Source: Cloeon dipterum
Lineage: Eukaryota; Arthropoda; Insecta; Ephemeroptera; Baetidae
NCBI RefSeq assembly: GCF_949628265.1
Contig: NC_088787.1
Span: 15,862,501 to 15,926,500, forward strand
Direction: 5' to 3'
Length of the DNA: 64,000 bases
The position numbers were made by a program, and so were the translations under genes. Below, piece after piece: positions 37,289 through 48,466 of the stretch; position 1 is the first letter of the stretch, and the number at the start of each line of letters is the position of its first letter. Under the pieces are notes generated by a model. It saw only the letters and a program-made list of their open reading frames with translations, did no database searches and was not told the origin of the DNA.

Positions 37289-39850
37289 AATCCTCTCAAA
37301 ATAAACTAATTTGCCACCGGTGTGTGCGAGAGCGGAATGCAAAGCTTAAACTCTTTGCAGGGTGCAGCAGGACGTGATATCGCCATTGTTGACGCCAGCC
37401 CCTGTCGCCCCCGCGGGTCGCTCGCAGAGGTCGTTCAGTCTGCCCTTCATACAAAAGCCTAACGAGTTCGAATTGGCCTCTCACAAGCAGAGCGGGTTCG
37501 GGGGATTTTTAATCACTTCATGACATTTAAATAATTCAGATTTGTTTCTGCCAGGGATGGTCTTTTCACCACGATTTCTGCCCTTTATGGTAAATTGCTG
37601 GTTGTCATGGGGATCGCGTTCCCAATGGCAGAGGTTATTTCCACGCATGTTCCTGTGTCGTATTACGAGGTGATTTTTTCCTCCCTTGGAAGCCTCCCTT
37701 TTCACGCTCACGCTAAATTTGATCTTTCGCAGGGGTTTTACTTGTACCTGTATTTCGTCAGTCTGATTTTTCTCTTCAGCATGTATTGCATCTCTTTTCC
37801 GACCGTCCGTCCTTTGAAATCGCTGCCAGGTACGAAATTAACCTAAAAGCGGATTACGCGTTCGCACAAGCAATGTTGCACAGATATATTCAATATTTTA
37901 ACCGGTTTGAGCAGGCCAAAGGAAGTTCGGCGGCGAAAGGACCGCCGACGAAGATGAAAGTGACGAGGCGGCCCAGCAAAAATTGTGGCGACTTCCTAGA
38001 AGGCAGACCATGCGATACGGCAGCTTTTATCTGCGCATGGGGGCAGTCGGTATACATGCAAACGTTTTTCAAACGATAACGCCGCTATTAACCGCTCTTA
38101 TCTCTCCCAAGCATTCGGAATAGGAAGCATGATCTATTCGGGGCTGGAGTTTGGGCAGTATTTCGAGCTGAAGAAAAACACAAAGTGCCACAACGTCTAC
38201 CTGGCGCTGACCCCACTGACCAGAATGGCCTTCATTATAGCCCAAATGATGTTTATTTTTATGAAAAATATTGTAAGACACAATTTAAAAGTCACGTGTC
38301 TCGTGCTATAGTATGAGATCGTGTTTCAGCGATTTGAGTCGAGACCGCAGTTGCGGCTGGTCCTTCGTTTCGGACTGATGCACATGATAGCCACAAATCT
38401 CTGCGTTTGGTTGAACGTTTTAATTCAAGAAACAAAGCACGAAATCCTTACATTTTACGACCCAAACAACAATAATTTTTCAGCAGGTAGTAAATTTTAT
38501 TAATTGATTATTTTGATTATTTAAATTGCTGCATAATACAACGGTTATATTTTTGACCCCAAAACCATGTGATCAGCTAGCCCGTTGACTCGCATTGTTA
38601 AGGCATTCTCAGGAGTATCAAAGCAGAGGGAGATATTTGAGCAGTTCAGGGATCTAATGCTGGCTACCCAATGTTAGAGATGGCAAAAAGTGGTTAGTGT
38701 AGTGACTGGAAATGGTCGAATAGCTCAACGGGCTGGGAGGCGCACCGGCGCCGACTCGCCACTTGCTGGTTTGCGCACCTTTCCAGCGGCTTTATAGACA
38801 AAAATGTCAAGCGTTTCAATTAAAGAGCTCCGTGTGGGGAGGCGAAACGATGCTCACGGTTTGGCCCAAGCTCCTTTGCGGCCACTCGGGCCACTCAGGC
38901 ACCATGTTACCCGCTCGGCGGTGTTATTGGGACCTCTGGGACCCAGTGAGCTCATAGCCCATGGGAAGTGCTGTGCAGAGGTTCTACAAAAAAATTATAA
39001 TAATTCCAAACCAAAATTATCATATAGATTTAGCAATAATCATACCACAAAATTGTATTTTTTTAGTTTAACTTTTTTAGATAATTTATCTCCAGTCATG
39101 ATACTTAATTTCCAAAATTTATCAATGAGTGCCCGCTCATTTAAATGTATAGAATTCAATTTCCAGTTTTGAGTCACAACAATAGTCTCCACGAGAGAAG
39201 ACACAGGCGCGGCCTTGTCGAAAGACACGACCTCTTTGAGTGCAGAAGGACCAATATCATGGGGTCTTTGGTACAGAACGCGAGTCCCTTCCTCTTCCCT
39301 TGCACCATCGAATACAGTCTGATCTGCTGTGTCATTCTGTACGCCATCTGGAAGAACGTGGTCACCTCGCCAGCCGGCAAGACGCAGCCCGGAGGAAACA
39401 CGCGTTCCAGCGTGAGGTCGGCCGGCAAAATCGTGAGCCACCAGACGTCGCAGCACTTTTCCGTCGACTGCGCCAACGCTCACCGTGGCCTCTTCAGCGG
39501 CATTCTGGTGCTTGTTTTCACAATCATCTCGCTGATCATGTTCTTTGTGTTGCTCAAAGAGGAGGAGTTCCAGCTGATTGCCATCTACGAGTTCAACATT
39601 TGCGAGCTCACACTTTACGTTTCCACGACTGTCGCTTGCTTGTGCTGCATGTTCCAGATGAGGAACCTCAAGTAAGATTTCAATTTGTTTTCAAAATTTG
39701 CAATTAGTGAGCGAATAAATGAAGCGTATTTTTAATAAATAAATAATCCTTTTAAATCAGTGCACAAAATATTCGCACTACATCAGATTCAGATTTCAGA
39801 TTCATAGTTTTTATTTTGTAAAGCCGAGATTATTTACAATGGTGGATCTA

Positions 39851-39914
<64 letters not shown>

Positions 39915-41568
39915 AGTTATGCCGTGATCATTTGTATCGATCTACTAATAGTTTTGGTTCGTGTCCGATGCCCTAAATAATCAGTGACCAGTTGTTTGAC
40001 CCATTAGTATTTTAGTGGGTGATATTTTATCTTATAATATGACTTCTTATATTTACCTCAGTGTCCCCTAAAATCAATAGCAAAAATTTGTAATAGCACA
40101 CTCTATATCAAATGACAAGAAGTAGTTGTTAAGCTTATTAAATATTATTAAAAATGTATAATTTTTTTGTAAATCATATAAATATTATCATTATTGTTTA
40201 AATTTGATTAAATTACGATTATTTTGCTTCAATTTTATGAATTATATTTTTTATTAAAAATAAAAATTAACTAATAGAAATTACACCAAAATATAGTTTT
40301 TATCATTTAAATTTTGACGGCTGGATGGCCATGACATGTGTTGAAGTTGAAACTATATATTATGCATAGACCCGCGCCAGATAAATTGATTACATTAATG
40401 ATATACTAGAATGCAGACACTTTCGAATTTGGTAAAAGGTGAACAATGGACAAAAAGACTGTCCAGTAATTATTTTTCTGGAAATAACCACCCCTTTCAG
40501 CTACTTTTGTAATACGTTTAAACATAAAATTACTCCCCACGACTGTTCTGAGATTGAAAAGACACAGGAACTAGCCGACATTACCCCCAGAGTTTTCAAA
40601 GATAAATGTCATACCATTCTTTCGCTTAAAAACAAGTATCTCTTGGCTTTATACATCATACATTTGTAACAAGTTATAGTTGATTTGAGTAATAGATGTT
40701 AGCTCACCACATAATATCAGAAAATAATATGAATCCACCGTCCGAGATGGAAGTCACGAAGCATCCCTGCGACATGCCCGCTGGTGTAACTGCATTGCGG
40801 AAGGAGTTGAGAGCCGAACATCTATTACTCAAATCAACTATAACTTGTTACAGGTTGCTAAGGTCTAGGCGCGCCAGGGCAACGGCGGATTCATATTATT
40901 TTCTGATTTTACGTGTGAGCTAACATCTACACATTTAAGCAAAGTCTTATAACTTATTTTAATATTAATTTATAATTTAGGTCTTTCAATCATGATATTA
41001 TTTTTTATCTGTCTGCAGATACGACATGCGTCGTAACTTAGACTTGGACAACATCCTTCTTGTAATCGCCCAAACCGGCCTCTACATCTATAGCATGTTT
41101 TCCATCATCGCTGGTTTCTTTTCCGTGGAGGTAACTCGGCCAGGGATTTTGATCACCGCCGCTTTCTCGCTCATCCAAACAACGTGCCAGACTATTTTCC
41201 TGCTGGACGCCTGGTGGCGGAGGTACGGCTCGTGCACACGCCCATGCACGCTGTCACATTATTATTTTTTGTATAGCTTTATTCTATGCCGCCTTTGCAG
41301 GTGCTCGACAGCGCAAGACATGCGACGAAAGCCTGGCCGTCAGTTGGTGACATTTATGCTGGTGACCAACATGGCCATGTGGACGGTGAATCGGCTGGAA
41401 AACACGCGGGCCGATTTCCACCCCGTGGAGCTGCGTTTCTACGGCGTCTGGGCGTGGACCATAATAACTCATGTCAGCATGCCGCTGGCAATTTTCTACA
41501 GATTCCACTCAACAGTTTGCCTCTGCGAAATTTGGAAGAGCACTTACAAGATGAGACTGGTGCCTTGA
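36417..41568 (+). CDS. otopetrin-family proton channel, second tandem copy (Otop-B)
   Basis: Eleven exons: 36417-36481, 37098-37202, 37361-37495, 37555-37669, 37733-37829, 37915-38049, 38112-38272, 38330-38486, 39167-39671, 41019-41222, 41301-41568. They join in frame to about 648 aa. The start was chosen because ATG 36417 has a good context (AAAGATGG) and its exon ends in the phase 2 needed by the next one. Family hallmarks: MRYGSFYLRMGAV, FGIGSMIYSGLEFGQYFEL, RFGLMHMIATNLCVWLNVL, ASPFLFPCTIEYSLICCV, QHFSVDCANAHRGLFSGIL, KPGRQLVTFMLVTNMAMWT, FYGVWAWTIITHVSMPLAI. The first ~102 residues are cytosolic. Exon 8 could also start at 38312 (six codons earlier, same frame). The 41223-41300 intron is 78 bases and has no stop. 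The large introns carry (CT)n (37226), a SINE-like piece (38.7-39.0 kb), (TA)n (39854) and the A/B repeat (40.7 kb). It lacks the phase-0 intron that A and C share after segment 7, consistent with loss. Confidence 0.93.
37226..37286. repeat. (CT)n microsatellite in Otop-B intron 2
   Basis: A perfect CT run of about 61 bases, starting 24 bases after the exon 2 donor. Its pyrimidine run may lengthen the polypyrimidine context of the next acceptor at 37360. Confidence 0.97.
38709..38970 (+). repeat. possible tRNA-derived SINE-like segment in Otop-B intron 8
   Basis: TAGCTCAACGGGCTGGG near 38720 resembles a pol III A-box. GC-rich sequence follows to a core (GCGGTGTTATTGGGAC at 38920) shared with the reverse complement of the 11.7-kb region. 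No good B-box (GGTTCGANTCC) and no target-site duplication were found. The segment is GC-richer than the intron around it. SINE origin is an inference. Confidence 0.3.
39854..39911. repeat. (TA)n microsatellite in Otop-B intron 9
   Basis: A nearly perfect TA dinucleotide run of about 58 bases, about 180 bases after the exon 9 donor. Confidence 0.97.
40665..40927. mobile_element. MITE-like element with 45-bp inverted termini and an extra internal arm
   Basis: Segment B (40695-40740, GATGTTAGCTCACCACATAA...) recurs inverted at 40883-40927 with a few differences, enclosing about 140 bp. Segment A (40665-40700, TGTAACAAGTTATAGTTGAT...) recurs inverted inside at 40816-40852 and is nearly perfect. 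The order is A-B ... A' ... B', which a simple palindrome cannot give, so one arm was rearranged or two elements are nested. A diverged A-B unit lies in the macrodomain gene's 3' UTR (15935-15982). There is no coding capacity; the mobile nature is inferred from the repeat structure. Confidence 0.7.
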
Positions 41569-43312
41569 ATGAGCAGCCTTGTCTGCTCTTAAACAAAAAC
41601 TTTTGCTCAGTTAATATTGTTTTCCTCGTCATTAAATCAGGTATAATCAGTTTTAAGTACAGCGTAATAGCATGCAGGGAGCACTCTAGAGTTTATTAAA
41701 ATTATAATTGCGATAATTGCTCGCGCAGTTTAGATGGGGAAACCTAATCGCTGTATACCTAGACCTCTATTTCGTTATTTTCTTTCATTTGTTTTGTTTC
41801 ACATAAGAACTGTTATGCAGAGTGATGATTCATACCTCACTTTATTGGGTTAATATATATGTATTGTTTCTATCTATATACTCACTGAATCGTACAACTT
41901 CAGTGAATTTTATTAAAATTAAGCATTATTTATCATGGCAATTGTGTTTTTCTTTCTTTTAACTTTTTGTTACTGTTACATGTGCAGCAATTTTTGTTTT
42001 TGAAGTTGTGTACTCATAGATTTGCAATATTTGATTTTGAGGAAAATAAATAATGCTATAATTTTTAACTATATTTAATGACGCTGCAAAACGTTCTAGG
42101 AGCAAATTTATTATTTCACATTTCATCTAACCGATGCTCGCACATAAGGGAAACCAGAGCTTTGATCCACTTTAGTAGACCACAGAGATGTTTTGAAGGA
42201 GGGAAAGATTTACCATTTCCCTCAAGGTTGCAAAAAAACCATTTTAAAAAAAAAATGCAGTGCAGTGTTAAATACTTTTTCCCATTTTTACCAGTTTCTT
42301 GCAGGCCATGTTTCCACCTCAGTTTTCAATAATTTTATAATTATTAGCTCGTGATCTCGACTTGAGAAATGTTAGAGAGAAATTTTTGGAGAAATTGAGG
42401 CAGTAAAAAATAGCAATTTAAAAGAACAAAAATGCACATAAGAGGAAATTTTGACCACTTCCGACCGCAGATTTTGGATTTTCATAGGGAAAAATGGAAA
42501 AAAATCATTTCTTACGCAAGAAATCGGTAAAAATTAAGTGGTAAAAACCGTTAAAAACCAATGGGGGAAAACTGGGTGGTAAGCAAATGCAACCCTGATT
42601 TCCCTATACCAAAAATAGATGAAATCACCTTTAAATCTTTCTCAAAACGAGATATCAGACCGTAAAAGCTGGCGACGTGACTAAAATTGTAAGTTTGATG
42701 CAATTATTTTTGTTAAACGTTTTGCAAAGTCAAATCAATAAACAGCCTTGGGAGAAAACTCCCCATCACTCTTTTCTGAACGCAGCACCTGCGTCTATGT
42801 GCGTACATGTCTGCCTGCACCGGAAGCAGAGAGTGCAAACAAACGCTTTCATCACCCTCGCTGCCGCACACAACAGCAGCAGCGGCGGATTTTTTTCAAT
42901 CACGAACTCGCAAATCAATTAATCCCCGGCGCATTGCAAAACACACAAACGCGCAAAACAAAACTGTCATCGTGCATGTATGGAGTTTCAATTAACACAA
43001 CAGAGAGTAGCTTTTGCCACCAATAACGCACGTACATACATTGGCCATGCACATACACACTCTCGTGCACAAACACGGTAGCGGCGCTCAATAAAAATGA
43101 TAAATAGCCGCTGTTATTGGCTCTTTGAGTGACAAACAGAGCGCCGAATACGTGTGCACACATGCAGACGCCGCCGCGCTGGGCACATGGCGACAGGTCG
43201 ATAATTAAAGGCGCACATATCGGTGCTAATTGCAGCAGACCGCATCCGCACTGGCCATTAGTTGGCCGCTCGTTTCGACTGCGGTTGCAGACGTCGGGTC
43301 AGCAAGGGTGGC
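41569..43312. other. intergenic spacer between Otop-B and Otop-C
   Basis: About 1.7 kb without a supported gene. The half nearest Otop-C becomes GC-richer and probably holds its promoter and 5' UTR. An in-frame TAG lies upstream of ATG 43313, with no other ATG between. Confidence 0.55.
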
Positions 43313-46300
43313 ATGGTCGGCAGGAGCAACCTGGCCTTGGACCTGGAGGCCCCCGAGCCCCGGGGGCGGCTCAACCTCACCGCCGAGCAGCTGGCCAAGC
43401 TCGAGGAACGGAATCGACGGGCCAGGAAGGAAGGAGAGTGAGTTTATCTTGTCTGCTAGTCGATCTGTATTTAGATTTGTATTAACCGTAGCGATGCTCT
43501 GACCAAAACACTCTCCGTTTTCTACTGCAAAATGCTGGTGGTTTTGGGCATCGCTTTCCCCGTGACGGAGGCGCTGGCGCCGAAAGTCGCGTCCAACATC
43601 GCCTATGAGGTGAGCACGAGCCTGGCCGTTGAAAGCATAATTGTGATTTTGGTGGATGGGATTTTGGCAGGCCTTTTATCTCTTCTTGTACGGCGGCAGC
43701 GTTCTGTTTGTCCTCTACATGTACGCCACCCTCACGAGAGACGAGTCCGAAGAGGAAATTCCGCTTAATCCACCGGTCCTTGCAGCCCCCTTGCGAACGC
43801 CGGTTAGCGAGTCGAGCGCTTCAATATCCAGTGAGTGCCTGGTTTATATCGGGATATAAATTCCCTACGCATATTTTTTTATCAGATTCCGTAATTTGCA
43901 CGGCACGCCATTGATTCCCTGCCTCTACTTGTAGTGCAACATTGGTTTATACATATTTTTTGCTCGTTGCAAGTGCAACAATACAAACACTCGCATCAAA
44001 GACTGATTATTTACATTGCACAAATTGGATCTCGCTCTCAGCGCCTGCCGCTGTTAGCGCTATGCAACCTGCTGCAAGTCTGAGTTTAGCAGGTTGCCTA
44101 TATTCATTGACGGCGAATTGACGAGACGAGTCGCAGAGTTCAAAGCAAACTTTGATAATATGTATTGCACAAACTAGACTCCGTTGCCTCTATTGAAGTT
44201 TTTGCATGACGCACTGCGAATGCAACTATTATTTATAGGAAATCGAAGAAGAAGCAGCTTGTTTGGAATAGAGATTGCACCAACATGGCGCCAAGCACCC
44301 AAGGCGAAAATTGAGGAACAGGAACACGTGCGCTACGGCAGCTTTTACTTGAGACTCGGAGTCGCTGGTAAGTTTCTGTGCGTGATTAGATTTCCTTAAT
44401 TTGCTGAAAATTTGATTATTATAGAATGATGTGTGACATTATATAACTCACGAGGTATTTTTAATGTCGTATCTCTTTTTTGCAACATACTCGTCAAGTT
44501 CCTCAAGTGCTTAAAATAGAATAAGGTTGCCTTTACTAAAATTGTATATTTTTAGAACGACTTATTCAACACAACCAATACAAAAGTCAAAAATAAAAAG
44601 CCAGAAGGCCCCAACCTATAATGTGCTATATAATAGGAAATTAACTTTTTAGCTTTCGGGATATGCAGTGTGATTTTTTCCGCGCTCGAATTTGGCAGAT
44701 TTTTTGAGTTGAGGAACGAGGACGAGTGCCGAAACTACTTTTTAGCAATCACGCCACTTTGCCGGATCACGTTTGTGCTCATTCAGATGTTATTCATTTT
44801 CGCCAACAACAAGGTTCGATCGCGTGATGATTTCAAGGTTTGGCATTTAGCTATGATCGCCACTCATTTACAGCTGATGGAGATCTACAGGTACAAAGTG
44901 ATTGCAAAGTTTGGTCTGATGCACATGATCGCTACCAATTTGTGCGAATGGCTCTATGTGCTCATAGAGGAGACCAAAAGCGACATTTACCACATCAGAG
45001 AGAAGACTTTCCAGCACTCCCTCCACGATTCCAGCTCCATCGAGTATGACGGTAAGCTCTCGCTCAATTTGTCCGCCGGATAGAGCGACGGGAAAAAAAT
45101 ATTGCCTACAAAAAACGTGCCCTGGTTTATTTCAGACGACGACTCGTCCTTTGAGGAGACTTTCTGGAGCGAAGGCCGAGATTTTCCGTTGAACGCAAAC
45201 TGGACATCGCAAGAGTGCTATAAAACCAACATTATGGGCAATCTGCTGAAAGACACTAGTCCCTACTTATTTCCTTGCAATGTCGAGTACTCTTTGCTTT
45301 GTGCGGTCATCCTGGCTGTCATGTGGAAAAATGTGTGTGGCCGATCGTCGAAAAGCCTTTCACGTCCACGAGAGAGTGGCCTCAACTTGATTTACAGGTA
45401 CATATATATGGGTGAGGCAAACTTTTGCCGTAACACACGAAAAGAAAAAAAGTCAGCAAATCGATTGGGAGAATTTTATAGTCTGAAACGAAGTGCCCTC
45501 CATAGAATCCAACAATGACACACACTAATTGATTCCTGAGGAGTGTTTGCAACTTTTAGAAAATCCTGACTGTTTTTTATTCCTTTTCAGCCGTTCAATG
45601 AGCCAATTTTCTGTGGACTGCACTAGTGCGTACAAAGGACTTTTTGTCGGCATTGTTCTCGCTGTAATCACAATCATGTCGCTCATCATGTTCTTTGAGC
45701 TCGTCTATTTGCCAGGCTATTCTTACTCAGCGGTCATTCAAGTAAGAATTTGTTCCAACGCGCTCTCGCACTAATTGCAATTTGATTTACTACCGGTAGG
45801 TCAACATTTTGGAATGTGCCTTGTTCTTCTCTGGAACCATCGCGGCATTGGTTTTGGTGGTTAAAATTCAGAGAATCAGTGTTCAGAACAATGCAGGCCG
45901 GTTCGAGTTGGAGCATATTTTGCTAGTGGTCACCCAGTCAGGAGTGTTTCTGTACTCCATGTTTCAGGTAAAAAAATTACACTTCAGAATTGAATTAAAA
46001 CTACAACAATTTTTTTAATTACATATATATCCATGCTATATTTGAAACTTTGGTTTACGGCAAATACTAACAAGAGATTTACTTAAAATATCAAAGCTGA
46101 GAAATACATTAAATGAATAATATAATAATTAGATGGTTCAATTAAATTGGAAATAAACATAAAGCGAAGAGTCCATTTTGTTTCTGCAGGTAATAGGATC
46201 AGTATTTTCTGTGGAGTTGAGCGACATGGAAACCCTCGCAATTATCAACATCATTCTGCCGATCGGTGCCATCGTGCAGAGCGCGTGTCAAACGCTGGTT

Positions 46301-46594
46301 CTCCTTGACGCCTCTCGCCGTCGGTGCAATACGCCTGCCCAGCTGAAGGAAAAACCTGGACGACAGCTGGTGACTTTCCTGTTGGTGACCAATCTGGCGA
46401 TCTGGGCGCTAAATAGGCTGAAGAATGGCAGGGTCGAGTTCAAACCGGCACAGATAGAGTTTTACGGGAAATGGTCGTGGGCGGTGATTACGCACGTCTG
46501 CGTTCCTCTCGTTGTTTGCTACCGATTCCAGTCGACGGTGTGTTTGTATGAAGTCTGGAAAAGAGGCTACAAGTTGAAGCCAGTAGCAATATGA
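43313..46594 (+). CDS. otopetrin-family proton channel, third tandem copy (Otop-C), most diverged
   Basis: Ten exons: 43313-43437, 43492-43609, 43671-43830, 44239-44367, 44653-44813, 44874-45051, 45136-45397, 45591-45741, 45800-45967, 46190-46594. They join in frame to about 618 aa. The N-terminus is short (about 42 residues before the first membrane exon) compared with A and B. Hallmarks: VRYGSFYLRLGVA, KFGLMHMIATNLCEWLYVL, TSPYLFPCNVEYSLLCAVI, SQFSVDCTSAYKGLFVGI, KPGRQLVTFLLVTNLAIWA, FYGKWSWAVITHVCVPLVV. Several normally conserved spots differ: FGICSVIFSALE replaces FGIGSMIYSGLE, and WWRR becomes SRRR. The loop before segment 6 is long and acidic (DDDSSFEETFWSEG) with an N-glycosylation sequon (NWT). 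An intron within the last half (after SMFQ) is unique to this copy. An AATAAA lies at 46608. The role as a proton channel is inferred from family. Confidence 0.92.
44064..44097. other. perfect 10-bp hairpin in Otop-C intron 3
   Basis: GCAACCTGCT (44064-44073) and AGCAGGTTGC (44088-44097) are exact reverse complements with a 14-base loop. The stem is too short for a typical miRNA precursor, and no role is assigned. Confidence 0.5.
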
Positions 46595-48466
46595 ACTGGA
46601 AAATAATAATAAAAAATGTGCCATAAAATCTACACGAAGTTTACATTTATTAATTTTACCCCTTTTTTATAATGAGGCGAGAGTTTTTGTCACCGTGCAA
46701 AAGTTGCTGTTTTGCAGCTTTCAGCAGAGCAGACCTGCAAAATTGGATTCCCTCTGCCTGTGGAGCCGAGGAAAATAATACTGAAATTTTCAACGGGACG
46801 CAGTCTTATTCGCAGCTTTTTAGCCGTGTTATTCGTTCGTTTTCGCAGCGAGTGGCTGGCTCTAATCACATTAGCGAGAGCGGCACAGCTTCCGCCTAAA
46901 GCCAGTAAGACTGACGTCACAACAACTTGATTTTCCAACCGGAAACATCGCGATGTAGCCCCTCGTGTGCGGAGGTACAGACTCTGCAGATGAAAGCTAT
47001 TTCGGCGGCAGAGGCGCGTCACATCGGCTGCTGGAAAAATAAAATTCGCATCCACTCGCCATTTACACCTACAAGCAATGCCTGTTTTGACTTTTTTCAC
47101 TCAGCTGGAAAATCCTTTCTAACTCATTCGGTATCACACTGTAATGGATTCGCAATTTGACTGACATACGGATAGTCAATAGATTTTTGGCCAGGAAAAT
47201 TGTGTAAATGAATGACTTACAATTTAGTTCACAATTTTGTTGATATGCCATGACTGTTAGTTTAGAATAATATGTGGTTTTCCACTCTACGATAAAGTGC
47301 TACAAAAGTATCCTTGTTAGATGGCACAAGTTAACAAGAAGTAGCATTATTCTTTGCTTCGGGCTTTGTTTTAACAGACTTTCTAGAAATTATAATATTT
47401 AAATTAAAACGATTTTAAGCTAGAGTTCCGTGTTAGCAAAAAAGTTAAAATTAAAACGTGTCTGTATCTGCTTTGAGAGAGAACATCAATATCTGATAAG
47501 GAAATTTCGCAAGCAAAATTCACCCCCCGTAGCGAACCCTTGCCGTACATGCGTGCGTCCGTAATCTTGAGGATCAGCAAAGAACTAGTTGCTGCACCGC
47601 TGATAATCAAAGTCAGCTTTCAGTCGGGTGAATAGGAGTCGAGTTATCATCGTGCGTGCGCCGAGCATAAGGCGAATATAATGGAGCAGTAATCATTTTA
47701 CCTGCTGCCTGTGCTGTTATATTGTCAGATATTCGCCTTTATATGGCTCAGTGATCCGATTAGAGACGAACCTTTCATGCGCTGACTCCTCTGAATTTAT
47801 ATTTTCACAATGGCGAGCGAGGCAGCTTGTTAATCTTGCCCTGCCTGCCTGCTTGCCTGCTTGCAAGCGAGGCACCTTCTGCTGCAGACGCCGCCGCCGC
47901 CGCTGCTGCTCCTGCTGCTTGAATGCCAATTAATGCCTGATAAATCGCGATTATTCGTCGCTCTCTGACCGAGAATTCCGTAGAGTTTAAACAGCTCAGC
48001 ATATATTTGAAAGCGCCCTATGGGCAATTAGTTCATCAAAGCGTTGTTTGGTGCTCTCGTTGCTTGCAACAATTTCTATTTAACCAATAATTCATAATCT
48101 TCATAAAATTGATAACTTTAACATGACATGCGTCACAGAAATTCAACTTGAGAAAAGAAGATAAGAGGCAACTCATTACTAATAATAATTTAAGACCCTA
48201 GCCTAAATAAACATAATTTTTTTGATATCTTGAAAGAAAAAAATGATAAGACCTCGTTTCAACATGAAATACGGCCTTTTTGCTGCCCTTTCAAATGATC
48301 GATAAGGACTTGTTTTTTTCGCTGTTTTAATCGTGCTTGAACTAATGAATGATAACCTAGACTGTCGACCTTCCAAAAACTCCCAAGATCGTGTTGCAGC
48401 TTCACATTCAGTTGCTGGGAACACCCATTGCGTTGGCTGCGGGTGTGCTGTGTGAGAGCTTTTGAT
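46595..48466. other. intergenic stretch between Otop-C and argininosuccinate synthase
   Basis: No gene supported. A GC-rich block near 47.8-47.9 kb with GCCTGCCTGCTTGCCTGCTT-type repetition creates open frames on both strands. A TCAGTT at 48408-48413, about 57 bases before the next ATG, could be the initiator of the synthase gene. Confidence 0.5.

Noticed and set aside
44064..44097. Hairpin as a miRNA precursor
   Set aside because: The stem is only 10-11 bp and the arms match no miRNA I recognise.
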